From Algicola sagamiensis DSM 14643 (GTDB lineage Bacteria > Pseudomonadota > Gammaproteobacteria > Enterobacterales > Alteromonadaceae), in assembly GCF_000374485.1 (NCBI RefSeq), contig NZ_KB894499.1, positions 124,001 through 188,000 on the forward strand: 64,000 nucleotides of DNA. The letters run 5' to 3'. A program made the position numbers and the translations under genes. Position 1 is the stretch's first letter, and the number at the start of each line of letters is the position of its first letter. This document shows positions 9,632 to 18,805 of this stretch, one piece after another. The notes beneath the pieces are model-generated. The model was not told the origin of the DNA. It was given only the letters and a program-made list of their open reading frames with translations, and did no database searches.

Positions 9632-10762
9632 TTAATATCTAAAATTTGGTGGAATCGGTAAGTTTGATGCAAGTTTGTTTGGTCGCTTTCCTTTTCCAGC
9701 TTTGAATTTTTTCAGCTGATAAACATAGGCAAGGACCTGGGCCACCGCAACAAATAACTGCTCTGGAATCGGATCATCCAATTCGGTTGTATAGTATATC
9801 GCGCGAGCAAGCATCGGAGCTTCTACCAGCGGGACCTCATGGGCATTGGCGATTTTCCGAATTTGCCTCGCAACTTCATCAGCACCTTTCGCGACAACAA
9901 TTGGCGCTGCGCCATCTCCACCATCATATTTGAGGGCAACAGAAAAGTGAGTCGGGTTGGTGACAACAACATCAGCTTCTGGGATTTGCTGCATCATTCG
10001 GCGTTGAGACATTTCCATTTGCAGACGACGAATACGGCCTTTGACCTCTGGAGAACCTTCCGTATTTTTATGCTCGTCTTTGATTTCTTGCTTTGTCATC
10101 CGCAACTGCTTCATATGATTCCACTTTTGATAGGGCGCATCAACAACAACAATCACCATCAAGCTACTCACAATGATCAGTGACAACCAAATAAAAATCT
10201 CAGCTGCATCGATCATATTGAGTGGCGTTCTTTCAATGCTTAACCGAATGATATCAATGAAAAAAGCATCTAATAGGAAGTATGTACTGAGTGATACGAC
10301 CAGTACTTTCAAAATTGATTTAATGAGTTCAACAAGTCCATTTAATCCAAACATCCGTTTGAAGCCTGCTAGTGGACTCATTTTACTCCACTTTGGCTGG
10401 GCGGCTTGCATTGAAAAATTAAACCCTCCCAATAGGATATTTCCTATAAAAGAAGCGATAAGTACCAAAATAAATAGAATACTCAAAGGCCAAACAATCG
10501 GTTCGAATGCAATGGCCCAAGCCTCAGTCATTTTCGTTGTATCAAAAGCTTGGTCACGATTGAGACTAAATAAGGAATGCATAACCTGCATAAGACCTAT
10601 AGCCAGCTCATCCCCAACGATAAGAAAGCCAACCGCACTTGTGATCAACACTGCAGCAGTGCCCATTTCACGGGAGCGTGCTACTTGGCCTTTCTGCCTT
10701 GCGTCCTCAAGACGCTTGGCTGTGGGTTCTTCTGTTCGTTCCTGATCACTGGATTCAGCCAT
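9632..10762 (-). CDS. flhB: FlhB, flagellar export switch protein
   Basis: Export-gate protein whose self-cleavage switches substrate from rod/hook to filament. It has 376 residues: a charged N-terminus, four membrane segments (about 35-55, 90-115, 145-170, 190-210) and a cytoplasmic domain with the autocleavage site N269-P270-T271-H272, at the same numbering as Salmonella. A basic tail follows. It lies 23 bases after fliR and 87 bases before flhA. Confidence 0.97.
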   Translation of the reverse strand: MAESSDQERTEEPTAKRLEDARQKGQVARSREMGTAAVLITSAVGFLIVGDELAIGLMQVMHSLFSLNRDQAFDTTKMTEAWAIAFEPIVWPLSILFILVLIASFIGNILLGGFNFSMQAAQPKWSKMSPLAGFKRMFGLNGLVELIKSILKVLVVSLSTYFLLDAFFIDIIRLSIERTPLNMIDAAEIFIWLSLIIVSSLMVIVVVDAPYQKWNHMKQLRMTKQEIKDEHKNTEGSPEVKGRIRRLQMEMSQRRMMQQIPEADVVVTNPTHFSVALKYDGGDGAAPIVVAKGADEVARQIRKIANAHEVPLVEAPMLARAIYYTTELDDPIPEQLFVAVAQVLAYVYQLKKFKAGKGKRPNKLASNLPIPPNFRY

Positions 10763-10785
10763 TTAGTTTGCTTCCAATTTGTTGC

Positions 10786-11562
10786 TTAGCACTTGGCTAT
10801 ATCACACATTAAGACAACAGCACGATCCCAATGGATTTCAAAATGATACATGAAATTTCCAAGCGTCAACCAAATGATCATTAATCCAGTTGTCATCGTA
10901 ATTGGGAAGCCAAGTGAAAAAATGTTCAGTTGTGGCGCTGCACGGGTCATCACACCAAATGCAAATTGAATCAGTAACATCGCAGTGACAGGCGCAAGAG
11001 CGAGGCTTGCTGCCGTCAAAAAGACGTAAGTACCCCACGCGATCACCTTGGTGTAATTAACAACCGACCACCACTCAGTAGAAATCGGCAATAACTCAAA
11101 ACTATGGACTAACATCAAAAACATCGTCAAATGCCCATCAATTGCCCAAAAAATTAGAGTCCCCAAGATCAGATAAAATTGACCAACTGCTGGTACATTG
11201 AGCCCATTGATTGGGTCAACAATTGACGCAAAACCCAAGCCCGTTTGCATCGCAAGAATTTGGCCTGCAAGAATAAATGCATTCAAAAATAACTGGGAAA
11301 TAAAGCCAATCACAATGCCAATGAGTAATTGCTGTGCCACGACCAAGATCATTTGAAAGGAAAATAGTTCTGTAAAACCAGATGGCGGTAAAACAGGGAT
11401 CAACATTAAACTAAATGTCACAGCTAGTGCTGTTTTTACACGAGAAGGGATTGACTTCCCCCCAATACCAGCCATCGTTAAAAACATTCCGGACACACGA
11501 CTAGATACAAGCAAGAAGTCTGCAAGAAACTGCATGATCATCGCAAAAGGATACTCAATCAT
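10786..11562 (-). CDS. fliR: FliR, flagellar export gate protein
   Basis: Part of the FliPQR export gate. The 258-residue integral membrane protein has about six hydrophobic segments (for example FLADFLLVSSRVSGMFLTMA and VALTFSLMLIPVLPP) and the FliR-type QTGLGFASIVDPING stretch. It is the first gene of this minus-strand flagellar series. Unusually, fliQ and fliP are not directly upstream; about 800 bases with no gene lie there instead. The protein itself looks intact. Confidence 0.95.
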   Translation of the reverse strand: MIEYPFAMIMQFLADFLLVSSRVSGMFLTMAGIGGKSIPSRVKTALAVTFSLMLIPVLPPSGFTELFSFQMILVVAQQLLIGIVIGFISQLFLNAFILAGQILAMQTGLGFASIVDPINGLNVPAVGQFYLILGTLIFWAIDGHLTMFLMLVHSFELLPISTEWWSVVNYTKVIAWGTYVFLTAASLALAPVTAMLLIQFAFGVMTRAAPQLNIFSLGFPITMTTGLMIIWLTLGNFMYHFEIHWDRAVVLMCDIAKC

Positions 11563-12363
11563 GCATTTTATCTCTTCGTTTAAACTGAATTTTCTTCATT
11601 GAAAGTAAATACTCGTGAGTGATTGGGAAATTATAAATGATTTCAGAAAGATAATCTGTAAAAGAGCGTCATTTATCCTTCCAGATCATTGTGTATTCTG
11701 GCCGCTTTTCCTCATACTTTTGAAGCAGTTCAAAATCTCAAACGATACAACAAGAAAAGGCGAACTCTATGCAAAAAATACACGTTTTCTTCCTATCATC
11801 ACAGCAATATATGGGCCACAATTTATCGCAGACTGTGGTCAGGACTGTCGTCATCAACAAGATGTTTGCATTCAAGTGAAAACAAGGATCTCTTGATCTT
11901 TCGGAAATGCACGCTGTTACCGCTGAAAAAGCTTCAATCAAGGCGTGAGGAGAGAAATTTGGTCATTACATGAGATAACCCGAGCTGCGCTGACCTTCAA
12001 CAAAATGCCGTAGATTGATTCAACCCAAATCGATTACGATGGGTACAACGTCATGCAGTGTTGGAATTTTGACGCCAGCCATGGGAGAGGCTATCTACGC
12101 AGACATACCTGGCTCTTTTTTTGAATTATTTTCATACTGTGCAAATTCCATTAACATGAAGAGGCGATATTTCAACATATTGTTTTTTATATTTTTTTCA
12201 CCTATCTAATCTAACGAAATATGGCCCAAATATCGAATACACCGCATAAAAAATCGTGAAAAATACAAGAGAATTCATTTTTCAACCCATATGAAAATAG
12301 AGTCCTCGATATTCAAAAAATGGATTGCTAAAATAGCACTTTTGATGTTGAAAGGCGTAAGTT
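11563..12363. other. Intergenic stretch with no recognisable gene, at a likely rearrangement site
   Basis: About 800 bases between the divergently transcribed fliR and the DUF2721 gene. Only short frames occur (at most 94 codons), and none resembles FliQ or any family I know. A minus-strand frame around 12010-12085 gives a short protein-like peptide (MAGVKIPTLHDVVPIVIDLG then stop), which may be a remnant of a decayed gene. The last 150 bases are very AT-rich and probably hold the DUF2721 promoter. I see no tRNA and no clear insertion-sequence ends. Confidence 0.5.
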
Positions 12364-12828
12364 GTGGAACCGAGTGTAATTGATATCGTGACAATCGGAA
12401 AAGTTGTTCAAGCAGCTGTTGCACCCGTATTTTTACTGACAGGTATTGTTGCTCTACTTGGTGTCTTGTCGACTCGATTAGGCCGATTGACAGATCGCGC
12501 ACGCGTGTTAGAAGCTAGAATTCAAAATAATGAAGGCACAGAACAAGCTAAGACACTCAATCTGGAACTTCTCCTGATTTGGAAACGGGCACGTTGGATC
12601 ACACGCTCCTTCAGCTTAACGGTTTTATCAGCCCTTCATATTTGCTTGGTTGTCGTTTCACTATTCTACAGCCACTTTGCTTCCGTCAATCTGTCTAAAG
12701 TCATTTCCGTACTCTTTATTCTTGCCATGGTTTTTCTCATTATGAGTCTCGCTGGACTATTAAGAGAAATTTATATGGCCGCAGAAGGAATTAAGAAAGG
12801 TATGAAAGGGACAAAAGGGAAGGCTTAA
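12364..12828 (+). CDS. DUF2721 family membrane protein
   Basis: A 154-residue protein of unknown function. I place the start at GTG 12364 (GAAAGG about eight bases upstream). It has three membrane segments: about 12-37, about 82-106 (SFSLTVLSALHICLVVVSLF) and about 112-135, with a charged loop RLGRLTDRARVLEARI after the first that is typical of DUF2721. It ends in a Lys/Gly-rich tail. It is a single gene between the flagellar and lipid blocks, converging on tmk with 13 bases between the stops. The family name is by pattern recognition. Confidence 0.75.
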   Translation: MEPSVIDIVTIGKVVQAAVAPVFLLTGIVALLGVLSTRLGRLTDRARVLEARIQNNEGTEQAKTLNLELLLIWKRARWITRSFSLTVLSALHICLVVVSLFYSHFASVNLSKVISVLFILAMVFLIMSLAGLLREIYMAAEGIKKGMKGTKGKA

Positions 12829-12835
12829 CCTTCCC
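12812..12835 (-). terminator. Terminator at the end of the lipid operon (after tmk)
   Basis: Stem GGGAAGG/CCTTCCC (12817-12823 with 12829-12835, loop CTTAA). On the minus strand it is followed by TTTTGT, immediately past the tmk stop. It lies inside the last codons of the convergent DUF2721 gene. The U-tract is only on the minus-strand side, so it should stop the tmk transcript. Confidence 0.65.
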
Positions 12836-12841
12836 AAGGTA

Positions 12842-13489
12842 TTAAAGAACAATGCCAAGTTTCTCTTCCAATGCCTTGCAAATATCATTGGTGACTTGCT
12901 CAACGGGCTGATCACCATTGATGAGGACATAGTGCTGTGGATCACGCGCTGCGATTTGTTGAAAGCCTTCTCGTACTTTGCCATGAAACTCATGTCCTTT
13001 CTTTTCAAAGCGATCTTCAGCGCCGCCTCGTTTGAGTGCTCTGGAGAGTGAGACTTCTGGGCTGACATCCATAATAATCGATAAATCAGGCTGAAAATCA
13101 CCGACAACCATCTCATGTAAACACTCAACTCTTTCTAAACCAAGCTCCCCTGCAATGCCTTGATAACAGCGAGATGCATCCGCGAAGCGATCACAGATCA
13201 CCCACTGACCTTTCTCTAAAGCAGGAAAAACGGTATCTCTTAAATGTGCACGGCGAGACGCATACATCAGAAGTAATTCTGTCATCGCATCCCACTTGCC
13301 TGGTTCACCTTTCACCAACAGCTCTCTCACTTCTTCGGCAGAAGCAGAACCACCTGGCTCACGTGTCACAATCACATTTTTACCAATGGCCTTCAGCCGT
13401 TGATAAATTTGCTGGATCTGCGTGCCTTTCCCTGCGCCATCCATGCCATCAAATACTATCATCATGCCTGATTGATTCACTTCGCTCAT
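12842..13489 (-). CDS. tmk: Thymidylate kinase
   Basis: Phosphorylates dTMP to dTDP. The 215-residue protein has P-loop FDGMDGAGKGTQIQQ (Gly-Thr after the Lys, as in adenylate kinases, rather than Ser/Thr-Thr), VTREPGGSASAEEVR and the CDRFADASRCYQG substrate motif. It follows mltG with three bases between genes. It is the last gene of the operon here; the holB gene that usually follows tmk is absent. Confidence 0.96.
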   Translation of the reverse strand: MSEVNQSGMMIVFDGMDGAGKGTQIQQIYQRLKAIGKNVIVTREPGGSASAEEVRELLVKGEPGKWDAMTELLLMYASRRAHLRDTVFPALEKGQWVICDRFADASRCYQGIAGELGLERVECLHEMVVGDFQPDLSIIMDVSPEVSLSRALKRGGAEDRFEKKGHEFHGKVREGFQQIAARDPQHYVLINGDQPVEQVTNDICKALEEKLGIVL

Positions 13490-13492
13490 ACG

Positions 13493-14476
13493 TTATTTCT
13501 TTCTCTGATATTGATTGACGGCTTTGTTATGTTCCTTGAGCGTCGCCGAAAACTGATGCGTACCATTTCCCTTTGATACGAAAAATAAATATTTCACTTT
13601 TGCTGGATGAACCGCAGCCTGAATCGCCTCAGCACCGGGGTTTGCAATTGGCGTTGGTGGCAGCCCTTTGATCACATAAGTGTTATAAGGTGTTTTTTGC
13701 CTTAAATGGGCGCGAGTAATATTGCCATCAAACGATGGACCAATCCCATAAATCACGGTTGGGTCAGTTTGCAGGCGCATTTTTTTCTTCAATCGGTTAT
13801 GAAAAACGCCCGAAATCACAGGACGCTCTGAAGCTTGCCCCGTTTCTTTTTCAACAATAGAGGCGAGGATTAATGCATCATAGGCTGACTTCAGCGGCGT
13901 TTCTGCTGGGCGAGTCAACCAGATTTCTTCGAGCTTCTCCTCCATAAGCTGATAAGCTTGCAAAATAATCGTCGACGCCTTTGTCTCTGTACTGAATCGA
14001 TATGTTTCTGGGAGTAGCCAGCCTTCCGGGTTTGGTTGATGAATTATTTTAGAAACAGCATCCAACGAAGTATTTTCCAGATCATAGATAATATGTGGAT
14101 GGGCTTTTAAGGTCTCAAGAAATTGTGTGACGTTTTTTCCTTCCACAAGCGTCAGCGAAAACAAATGCTCCTTACCTTCCATCAGCATTTCATAAAAATC
14201 GGGCAACAATGTAAAAGGCTTTATCTGATAAGTTCCTGCCTTGATCACACCTTCCCCGAGCATCAAACGAATGAGCTTAAAGTCAAAGCAAGTCTGGACC
14301 AATCCATCCTGTGCCCACCTCTGACAATTGGAGTATAATGTGCTTCCCTTTTTCACTTGAATATTGATCGTGGTCTCATTCAAGGTCGATTTATCATATG
14401 CTTGATAGAATAAAGCACTGACAACAATCACAACGATTGTGAGAAATGCACTAAATAAAACAAGGTAATTACGCAC
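13493..14476 (-). CDS. mltG: MltG, endolytic murein transglycosylase (YceG)
   Basis: Inner-membrane enzyme that cuts nascent glycan strands and sets their length. It has 327 residues: an N-terminal membrane anchor (about 4-25), a LysM-like small domain and the YceG domain. The catalytic Glu lies in LASIVEKETGQASERP, followed by VFHNRLKKKMRLQTDPTVIYG and the conserved SPYNTY-like TPYNTYVIKGLPPTPIANPG. It overlaps pabC by eight bases, as in many gammaproteobacteria. Confidence 0.95.
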   Translation of the reverse strand: MRNYLVLFSAFLTIVVIVVSALFYQAYDKSTLNETTINIQVKKGSTLYSNCQRWAQDGLVQTCFDFKLIRLMLGEGVIKAGTYQIKPFTLLPDFYEMLMEGKEHLFSLTLVEGKNVTQFLETLKAHPHIIYDLENTSLDAVSKIIHQPNPEGWLLPETYRFSTETKASTIILQAYQLMEEKLEEIWLTRPAETPLKSAYDALILASIVEKETGQASERPVISGVFHNRLKKKMRLQTDPTVIYGIGPSFDGNITRAHLRQKTPYNTYVIKGLPPTPIANPGAEAIQAAVHPAKVKYLFFVSKGNGTHQFSATLKEHNKAVNQYQRKK

Positions 14477-15272
14477 TCAACCACCTACGACTCAATTCTG
14501 TTGCTTGCTGAACATCATAGGCTTGCTGATCCACTTTGAAAACCGGGACAATACCCATCAAGCTATTACATATCCATACTGACTCAGCAGATAATATATT
14601 TTGAATACCAAACCGCCCAATTTGGAGCGATTGTGCATTTTCTTGTAGTTGACGGATCACATGCCCTCTCATTATGCCTTTCACACCACACTCAGATAAT
14701 TCAGGTGTAAACCATACACCGTTGGAATACCAGAAAATATTCGCACTACAACATTCAATCACATCACCGTTGTAGTCACAGACAATCCCTTCGAACGCAT
14801 TTTTAGCATCAAGTTCCTGACGGATCATCACTTGCTCAAGTCGATTTAAATGCTTAAGACCAGCAAGAAAAGGTTGAATTGAAAGCTGAAAGTTACAGGT
14901 GATAAGCCCAACGCCTGACATTTGAAGCATCTCATAGTGCTTTGGGAAATTATTGAATGATATGCGAATATCTGGCCCCTCAATTTCACCACAAGCATAA
15001 CCCCTGCCACCACATCCACGACTGATATGAATTTTCACGACTTGTCTCTCGCTTGATAGGCGGGATAAAACAGCTTGATAAATTGTTTGCCAGTTCGGTT
15101 CTGGAATTGATAGAACAGCTAAGCCATGTTGAAATCTCGCAACATGCGCATCCCAATGGTGTAGCTTTTTTCCATCATACAGAAGCGTCGTAAATAAGCC
15201 ATCGCCATAGTTGAAAGCACGGTCGCGTAAGCTCACTCGTTTATCTTCAAAACAAATGTGATCAGAATCCAT
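14469..15272 (-). CDS. pabC: PabC, 4-amino-4-deoxychorismate lyase
   Basis: PLP enzyme that releases pyruvate from aminodeoxychorismate to give p-aminobenzoate for folate. With start ATG 15272 it has 267 residues (E. coli 269). It carries VSLRDRAFNYGDGLFTT near the N-terminus, the PLP lysine in LKHLNRLEQV and SANIFWYSNGVWFTPELSECGVKG near the phosphate-binding region. The frame is open upstream to 15458, inside fabF, but those residues do not resemble the family, so the internal ATG is chosen although its Shine-Dalgarno is weak. Confidence 0.92.
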   Translation of the reverse strand: MDSDHICFEDKRVSLRDRAFNYGDGLFTTLLYDGKKLHHWDAHVARFQHGLAVLSIPEPNWQTIYQAVLSRLSSERQVVKIHISRGCGGRGYACGEIEGPDIRISFNNFPKHYEMLQMSGVGLITCNFQLSIQPFLAGLKHLNRLEQVMIRQELDAKNAFEGIVCDYNGDVIECCSANIFWYSNGVWFTPELSECGVKGIMRGHVIRQLQENAQSLQIGRFGIQNILSAESVWICNSLMGIVPVFKVDQQAYDVQQATELSRRWLSA

Positions 15273-15379
15273 GATGATATCTATCAATGATTTGGAAAGG
15301 GGATAATATCTCGGATCAAAAAGAGAAGCTACAGATAAGAGTGCGATGCCAGCAAGACGGCTAGCATCGGATTTGAGTC

Positions 15380-16618
15380 TTAGATCTTTTTGAAGATCAA
15401 ACTCCCATTCGTTCCACCGAATCCAAAGGAGTTCGTTAAGGCATAGGTCATTGAACACTCCCTAGCTGTATGGGGAATATAATCTAACACACATCCTTCA
15501 CTTGGGTTGTCCAGATTAATTGTCGGTGTCACTTTCTGCTCTGCAAGTGACATCGCTGTAATAATCGCTTCAACTGCGCCCGCAGCACCAAGCAAATGGC
15601 CAATCATCGACTTTGAAGAACCAACCATCATTGCGCGGCTATGCTCACCAAAAACATGCTCAACAGCTTGTGACTCAGCAAGATCGCCAGCCGGTGTTGA
15701 CGTACCGTGCGCATTCACATATGTGACTTCTTCTGGATTGATTTGCGCATCTCTAAGCGCATTTTCCATAGATAATGCTGCACCTGCGCCATTTTCAGCA
15801 GGTAATGTCATATGATATGCATCACCGCTCATCCCAAAACCGACAAGCTCTGCATAAATATGGGCACCGCGCGCTTTCGCGTGTTCATACTCTTCAAGCA
15901 CCATCACACCTGCACCATCACCGAGTACAAAGCCATCTCGATCTTGATCCCATGGACGGGATGCTAACTCTGGTGAGTCATTTCTTGTTGAAAGTGCTCT
16001 TGCTGCCCCAAAGCCGCTCATCCCAAGTGGTGTCGAGCCTTTCTCTGCACCACCTGCAAGCATGACGTCTGCATCGCCATAGGCGATCATACGTGCAGCA
16101 TGCCCGATGTTATGTGTGCCTGTTGTACACGCAGTCACAATCGAGATATTCGGTCCTTTTAATCCAAACTTAATGGATAAATGACCCGCGATCATATTGA
16201 TAATGGTCGAAGGTACAAAAAATGGAGATACTTTGCGTGGACCAGCATTGAGGAGTTTGATATGGTTTTCTTCAATCAAACCAAGGCCACCGATACCAGA
16301 GCCGACAGCACAACCAACTCGATGAGCATTTGCTTCAGTGATTTCAAGTCCTGAATCTTTTAATGCCTGGATACCCGCAATGACGCCATATTGGATGAAG
16401 AGATCCATCTTCTTGGCGTCTTTTTTTTCTAAATAAGCCTCAATATCAAGTCCTTTGACCTGCCCAGCAAAACGTGTGCTGTACTCTGAAGCGTCAAAAT
16501 TTTCAATCAGATTGATGCCACTTTTACCGGCAAGCAATGCTTCCCAGCTGGAAGATAAATCATTACCAAGTGGTGATATCATTCCCATGCCTGAAATAAC
16601 GACACGCCTTTTGGACAC
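15380..16618 (-). CDS. fabF: FabF, beta-ketoacyl-ACP synthase II
   Basis: Elongating condensing enzyme of fatty acid synthesis, also used in temperature control of cis-vaccenate. It has 412 residues with the Cys-His-His triad C164 ([10 protein letters not shown]), H304 ([11 protein letters not shown]) and H341 ([11 protein letters not shown]), and C-terminal NSFGFGGTN. It follows acpP after a 74-base gap that contains a terminator-like hairpin, so its expression may be lower than that of acpP. Confidence 0.97.
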   Translation of the reverse strand: MSKRRVVISGMGMISPLGNDLSSSWEALLAGKSGINLIENFDASEYSTRFAGQVKGLDIEAYLEKKDAKKMDLFIQYGVIAGIQALKDSGLEITEANAHRVGCAVGSGIGGLGLIEENHIKLLNAGPRKVSPFFVPSTIINMIAGHLSIKFGLKGPNISIVTACTTGTHNIGHAARMIAYGDADVMLAGGAEKGSTPLGMSGFGAARALSTRNDSPELASRPWDQDRDGFVLGDGAGVMVLEEYEHAKARGAHIYAELVGFGMSGDAYHMTLPAENGAGAALSMENALRDAQINPEEVTYVNAHGTSTPAGDLAESQAVEHVFGEHSRAMMVGSSKSMIGHLLGAAGAVEAIITAMSLAEQKVTPTINLDNPSEGCVLDYIPHTARECSMTYALTNSFGFGGTNGSLIFKKI

Positions 16619-16655
16619 AGAAACCTCCGAATAGAAAAATGGAATTGTAATGGGA

Positions 16656-16680
16656 AGAAAAAGGCAGCTTCTGCTGCCCT
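16656..16680 (-). terminator. Terminator-like hairpin between acpP and fabF
   Basis: Minus strand: GGCAGC-AGAA-GCTGCC (16663-16678) followed by TTTTTCTT. It lies 14 bases past the acpP stop and before fabF. It probably ends part of the acpP transcripts, allowing high ACP synthesis relative to the genes downstream. Confidence 0.7.
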
Positions 16681-16692
16681 TTTAAGAAATGC

Positions 16693-16932
16693 TTAAGCTT
16701 CTTGGTTCGCTGTAATGTAATCAACCGCAGCTTGAACTGTTGTGATTTTTTCAGCTTCTTCATCAGGAATATCGGTATCGAATTCTTCTTCTAGCGCCAT
16801 CACAAGCTCAACTGTGTCTAGAGAGTCAGCACCAAGGTCTTCAACGAAAGACGCTTCTGCTTTGACTTCGTCTTCTTTAACACCTAGTTGTTCTACGATG
16901 ATTTTAGCTACACGTTCTTCGATGTTGCTCAT
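16693..16932 (-). CDS. acpP: AcpP, acyl carrier protein
   Basis: Carries growing acyl chains on a 4'-phosphopantetheine attached to Ser37 ([18 protein letters not shown]). It has 79 residues and is highly acidic. The frame is open to 17043, but [12 protein letters not shown] is the standard ACP N-terminus and AAGGA sits about eight bases before ATG 16932. It has its own candidate promoter upstream and a terminator downstream. Confidence 0.98.
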   Translation of the reverse strand: MSNIEERVAKIIVEQLGVKEDEVKAEASFVEDLGADSLDTVELVMALEEEFDTDIPDEEAEKITTVQAAVDYITANQEA

Positions 16933-16984
16933 TTGTGTTTCCTTATTGATTTCGCCATTTTGCGAATTATATAAATTTGCGCGT

Positions 16985-17013
16985 AGTGTATTGCCTGATT
17001 CGGCAGGTTGCAA
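16985..17013 (-). promoter_or_regulatory. Candidate sigma-70 promoter of acpP
   Basis: Minus strand TTGCAA (17013-17008), 17-base spacer, TACACT (16990-16985). The predicted start is about 45 bases upstream of the acpP ATG, in the 160-base fabG-acpP gap. An internal acpP promoter is well known in related operons. Confidence 0.5.
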
Positions 17014-17092
17014 GATATCGCGCAATATAAAGCTTGTGGTCAAACCTCAGTCCAATGGATTATAATAACCATGAAACTGAGATTTTCAAGAA

Positions 17093-17836
17093 TCAATTCA
17101 TATACATACCGCCATTGATATGCAATGTTTCTCCTGTGATGTAACCCGCCTCTTCTGACGCTAGAAACAAAACAGAATTCGCGATTTCCTTCGGTTGGCC
17201 AAGCCTTGAAGCTGGGATCCCTGAAAGGATCTGCTCTTTTTGAGCATCGGTAAGTTCCTGAGTCATATCCGTATCAATAAAACCTGGGGCAACAACATTC
17301 ACTGTAATACCGCGTGATGCAACTTCCTGTGCAAGACTTTTACTAAACCCAATGACGCCCGCTTTTGCTGCTGCATAGTTTGCTTGTCCTGCATTCCCTG
17401 TTGAACCAACAACAGAACCCACATTAATGATACGACCAAAGCGTTTCTTCATCATTCCCCGTAAAACTTGCTTACTCATACGGAAAATAGATGTGAGGTT
17501 TGTATCCATAATGTCTTGCCAGTCTTGATCTTTCAAGCGCAGCATCAGATTATCGCGTGTGATACCAGCGTTATTGATGAGAATATCCACACCCCCATGC
17601 TTCTCCTGAATTGCAGCAAGAACGTTTTCAGCTGACTCAGGAGAGGTGACATTGAGAACCATTCCCTCACCTTTCCCTTGAAGGTAATCAGAAATTGCAT
17701 TCGCACCATTTTCACTGGTTGCTGTACCAATCACTGTTGCGCCATGTTCTGCCAGTGTTTGTGCGATTGATTTGCCAATTCCGCGGCTTGCTCCGGTCAC
17801 TAGAGCAACTTTCCCTTCTAAAGAACAAAAACTCAT
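17093..17836 (-). CDS. fabG: FabG, 3-oxoacyl-ACP reductase
   Basis: NADPH-dependent reduction of beta-ketoacyl-ACP. It is a short-chain dehydrogenase of 247 residues with TGASRGIGKSIA (cofactor), NNAGITRDNL and catalytic Ser/Tyr/Lys in INVGSVVGSTGNAGQANYAAAKAG. ATG 17836 is chosen because GGGGAAAG lies just upstream; an ATG at 17848 directly abuts the fabD stop but has no ribosome site. It fits the fabH-fabD-fabG-acpP order. Confidence 0.96.
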   Translation of the reverse strand: MSFCSLEGKVALVTGASRGIGKSIAQTLAEHGATVIGTATSENGANAISDYLQGKGEGMVLNVTSPESAENVLAAIQEKHGGVDILINNAGITRDNLMLRLKDQDWQDIMDTNLTSIFRMSKQVLRGMMKKRFGRIINVGSVVGSTGNAGQANYAAAKAGVIGFSKSLAQEVASRGITVNVVAPGFIDTDMTQELTDAQKEQILSGIPASRLGQPKEIANSVLFLASEEAGYITGETLHINGGMYMN

Positions 17837-17848
17837 TGCTTTCCCCAT

Positions 17849-18787
17849 TTATTCATTTTTTAGCCAAGCCAGCGCATCATTGAGTGTACTTTCATTTCCG
17901 ATATTTGCACATGGCACAGACTTATTAATTCTTTTTGACAGTCCTGTCAGTACTTTACCTGGTCCCATTTCAAAAAACTGACTTACACCAGTATCAATCA
18001 TGGACTGAACGCTTGCTGTCCATTGAACCGGACTATATAGCTGTTTTAGTAACGAGTGCTGAATCGCTTCTGGTGTTGTTTCAATCGCTACATCAACATT
18101 ATTCACTACGTCAATGACTGGCGAGCGCATATTGACTGCTGCAAGAAACTGCGCAAACTCATCTGCGGCTGGCTTCATGAGCGCACAATGAGAAGGAACG
18201 CTGACAGCTAGAGGCATTGCTCTTTTCGCACCAAATTCCTTACATAATTCAGAGGCTCGACCAACAGCTTCTTGGTTTCCTGCGATGACAACTTGGCCTG
18301 GTGAGTTGTAATTGACTGGAGAAACGATTTGTCCCTGTGCAGCTTCCAGACACGCAGTCTCAATTTTCTCATCATCCAACCCAATAATTGCTGCCATTGA
18401 ACCAACACCTTCAGGCACAGCCTTTTGCATTAATTCACCACGTTTTTCTACGAGTTTTACACCATCATCAAGGTCGAAAACACCAGCACAAACTAATGCT
18501 GAATATTCACCCAAACTATGTCCTGCGAGTTGACTTGGCTGTATATCAGTTTGAGATTGCCATAGACGCCAGATTGCCACACTAGAGGTCAGCAAAGCGG
18601 GTTGTGTCCTGTGTGTTGGATTGAGTTCTTCCTCAGGGCCTTGTTGTGTTAACGCCCATAAGCCATAACCAAGCGCATCAGATGCCTGCTCAAAGGTTTC
18701 TTTGACAATAGAAGACTGTTCAAAATCGGACAGCATACCGACAAACTGAGAACCTTGCCCTGGAAAGACAACGGCATAATTTTTCAT
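17849..18787 (-). CDS. fabD: FabD, malonyl-CoA:ACP transacylase
   Basis: Moves malonyl from CoA to ACP. It has 312 residues with N-terminal FPGQGSQFVGM, nucleophile Ser91 in GHSLGEYSALV and His200 in SVPSHCALM. It lies 18 bases after fabH and abuts fabG. Confidence 0.97.
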   Translation of the reverse strand: MKNYAVVFPGQGSQFVGMLSDFEQSSIVKETFEQASDALGYGLWALTQQGPEEELNPTHRTQPALLTSSVAIWRLWQSQTDIQPSQLAGHSLGEYSALVCAGVFDLDDGVKLVEKRGELMQKAVPEGVGSMAAIIGLDDEKIETACLEAAQGQIVSPVNYNSPGQVVIAGNQEAVGRASELCKEFGAKRAMPLAVSVPSHCALMKPAADEFAQFLAAVNMRSPVIDVVNNVDVAIETTPEAIQHSLLKQLYSPVQWTASVQSMIDTGVSQFFEMGPGKVLTGLSKRINKSVPCANIGNESTLNDALAWLKNE

Positions 18788-18805
18788 CGTACTAAATTCC
18801 TGTCA

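Noticed and set aside
10173-10745. 190-codon plus-strand frame opposite flhB
   Set aside because: A shadow of flhB, whose protein is unmistakable including the NPTH site.
11985-12090. Possible transposase fragment upstream of fliR
   Set aside because: The short peptides are suggestive of decayed coding sequence, but I could not match them to a transposase family or find terminal repeats.
13430-13489. Thymidylate kinase P-loop with Gly after the Lys (GKGT)
   Set aside because: The same GKGT form is normal in adenylate kinases and is compatible with function; the rest of the enzyme is intact.
15273-15458. N-terminal extension of pabC into fabF
   Set aside because: The extra 62 residues overlap fabF coding and do not match the PabC family; the internal ATG gives the usual length.
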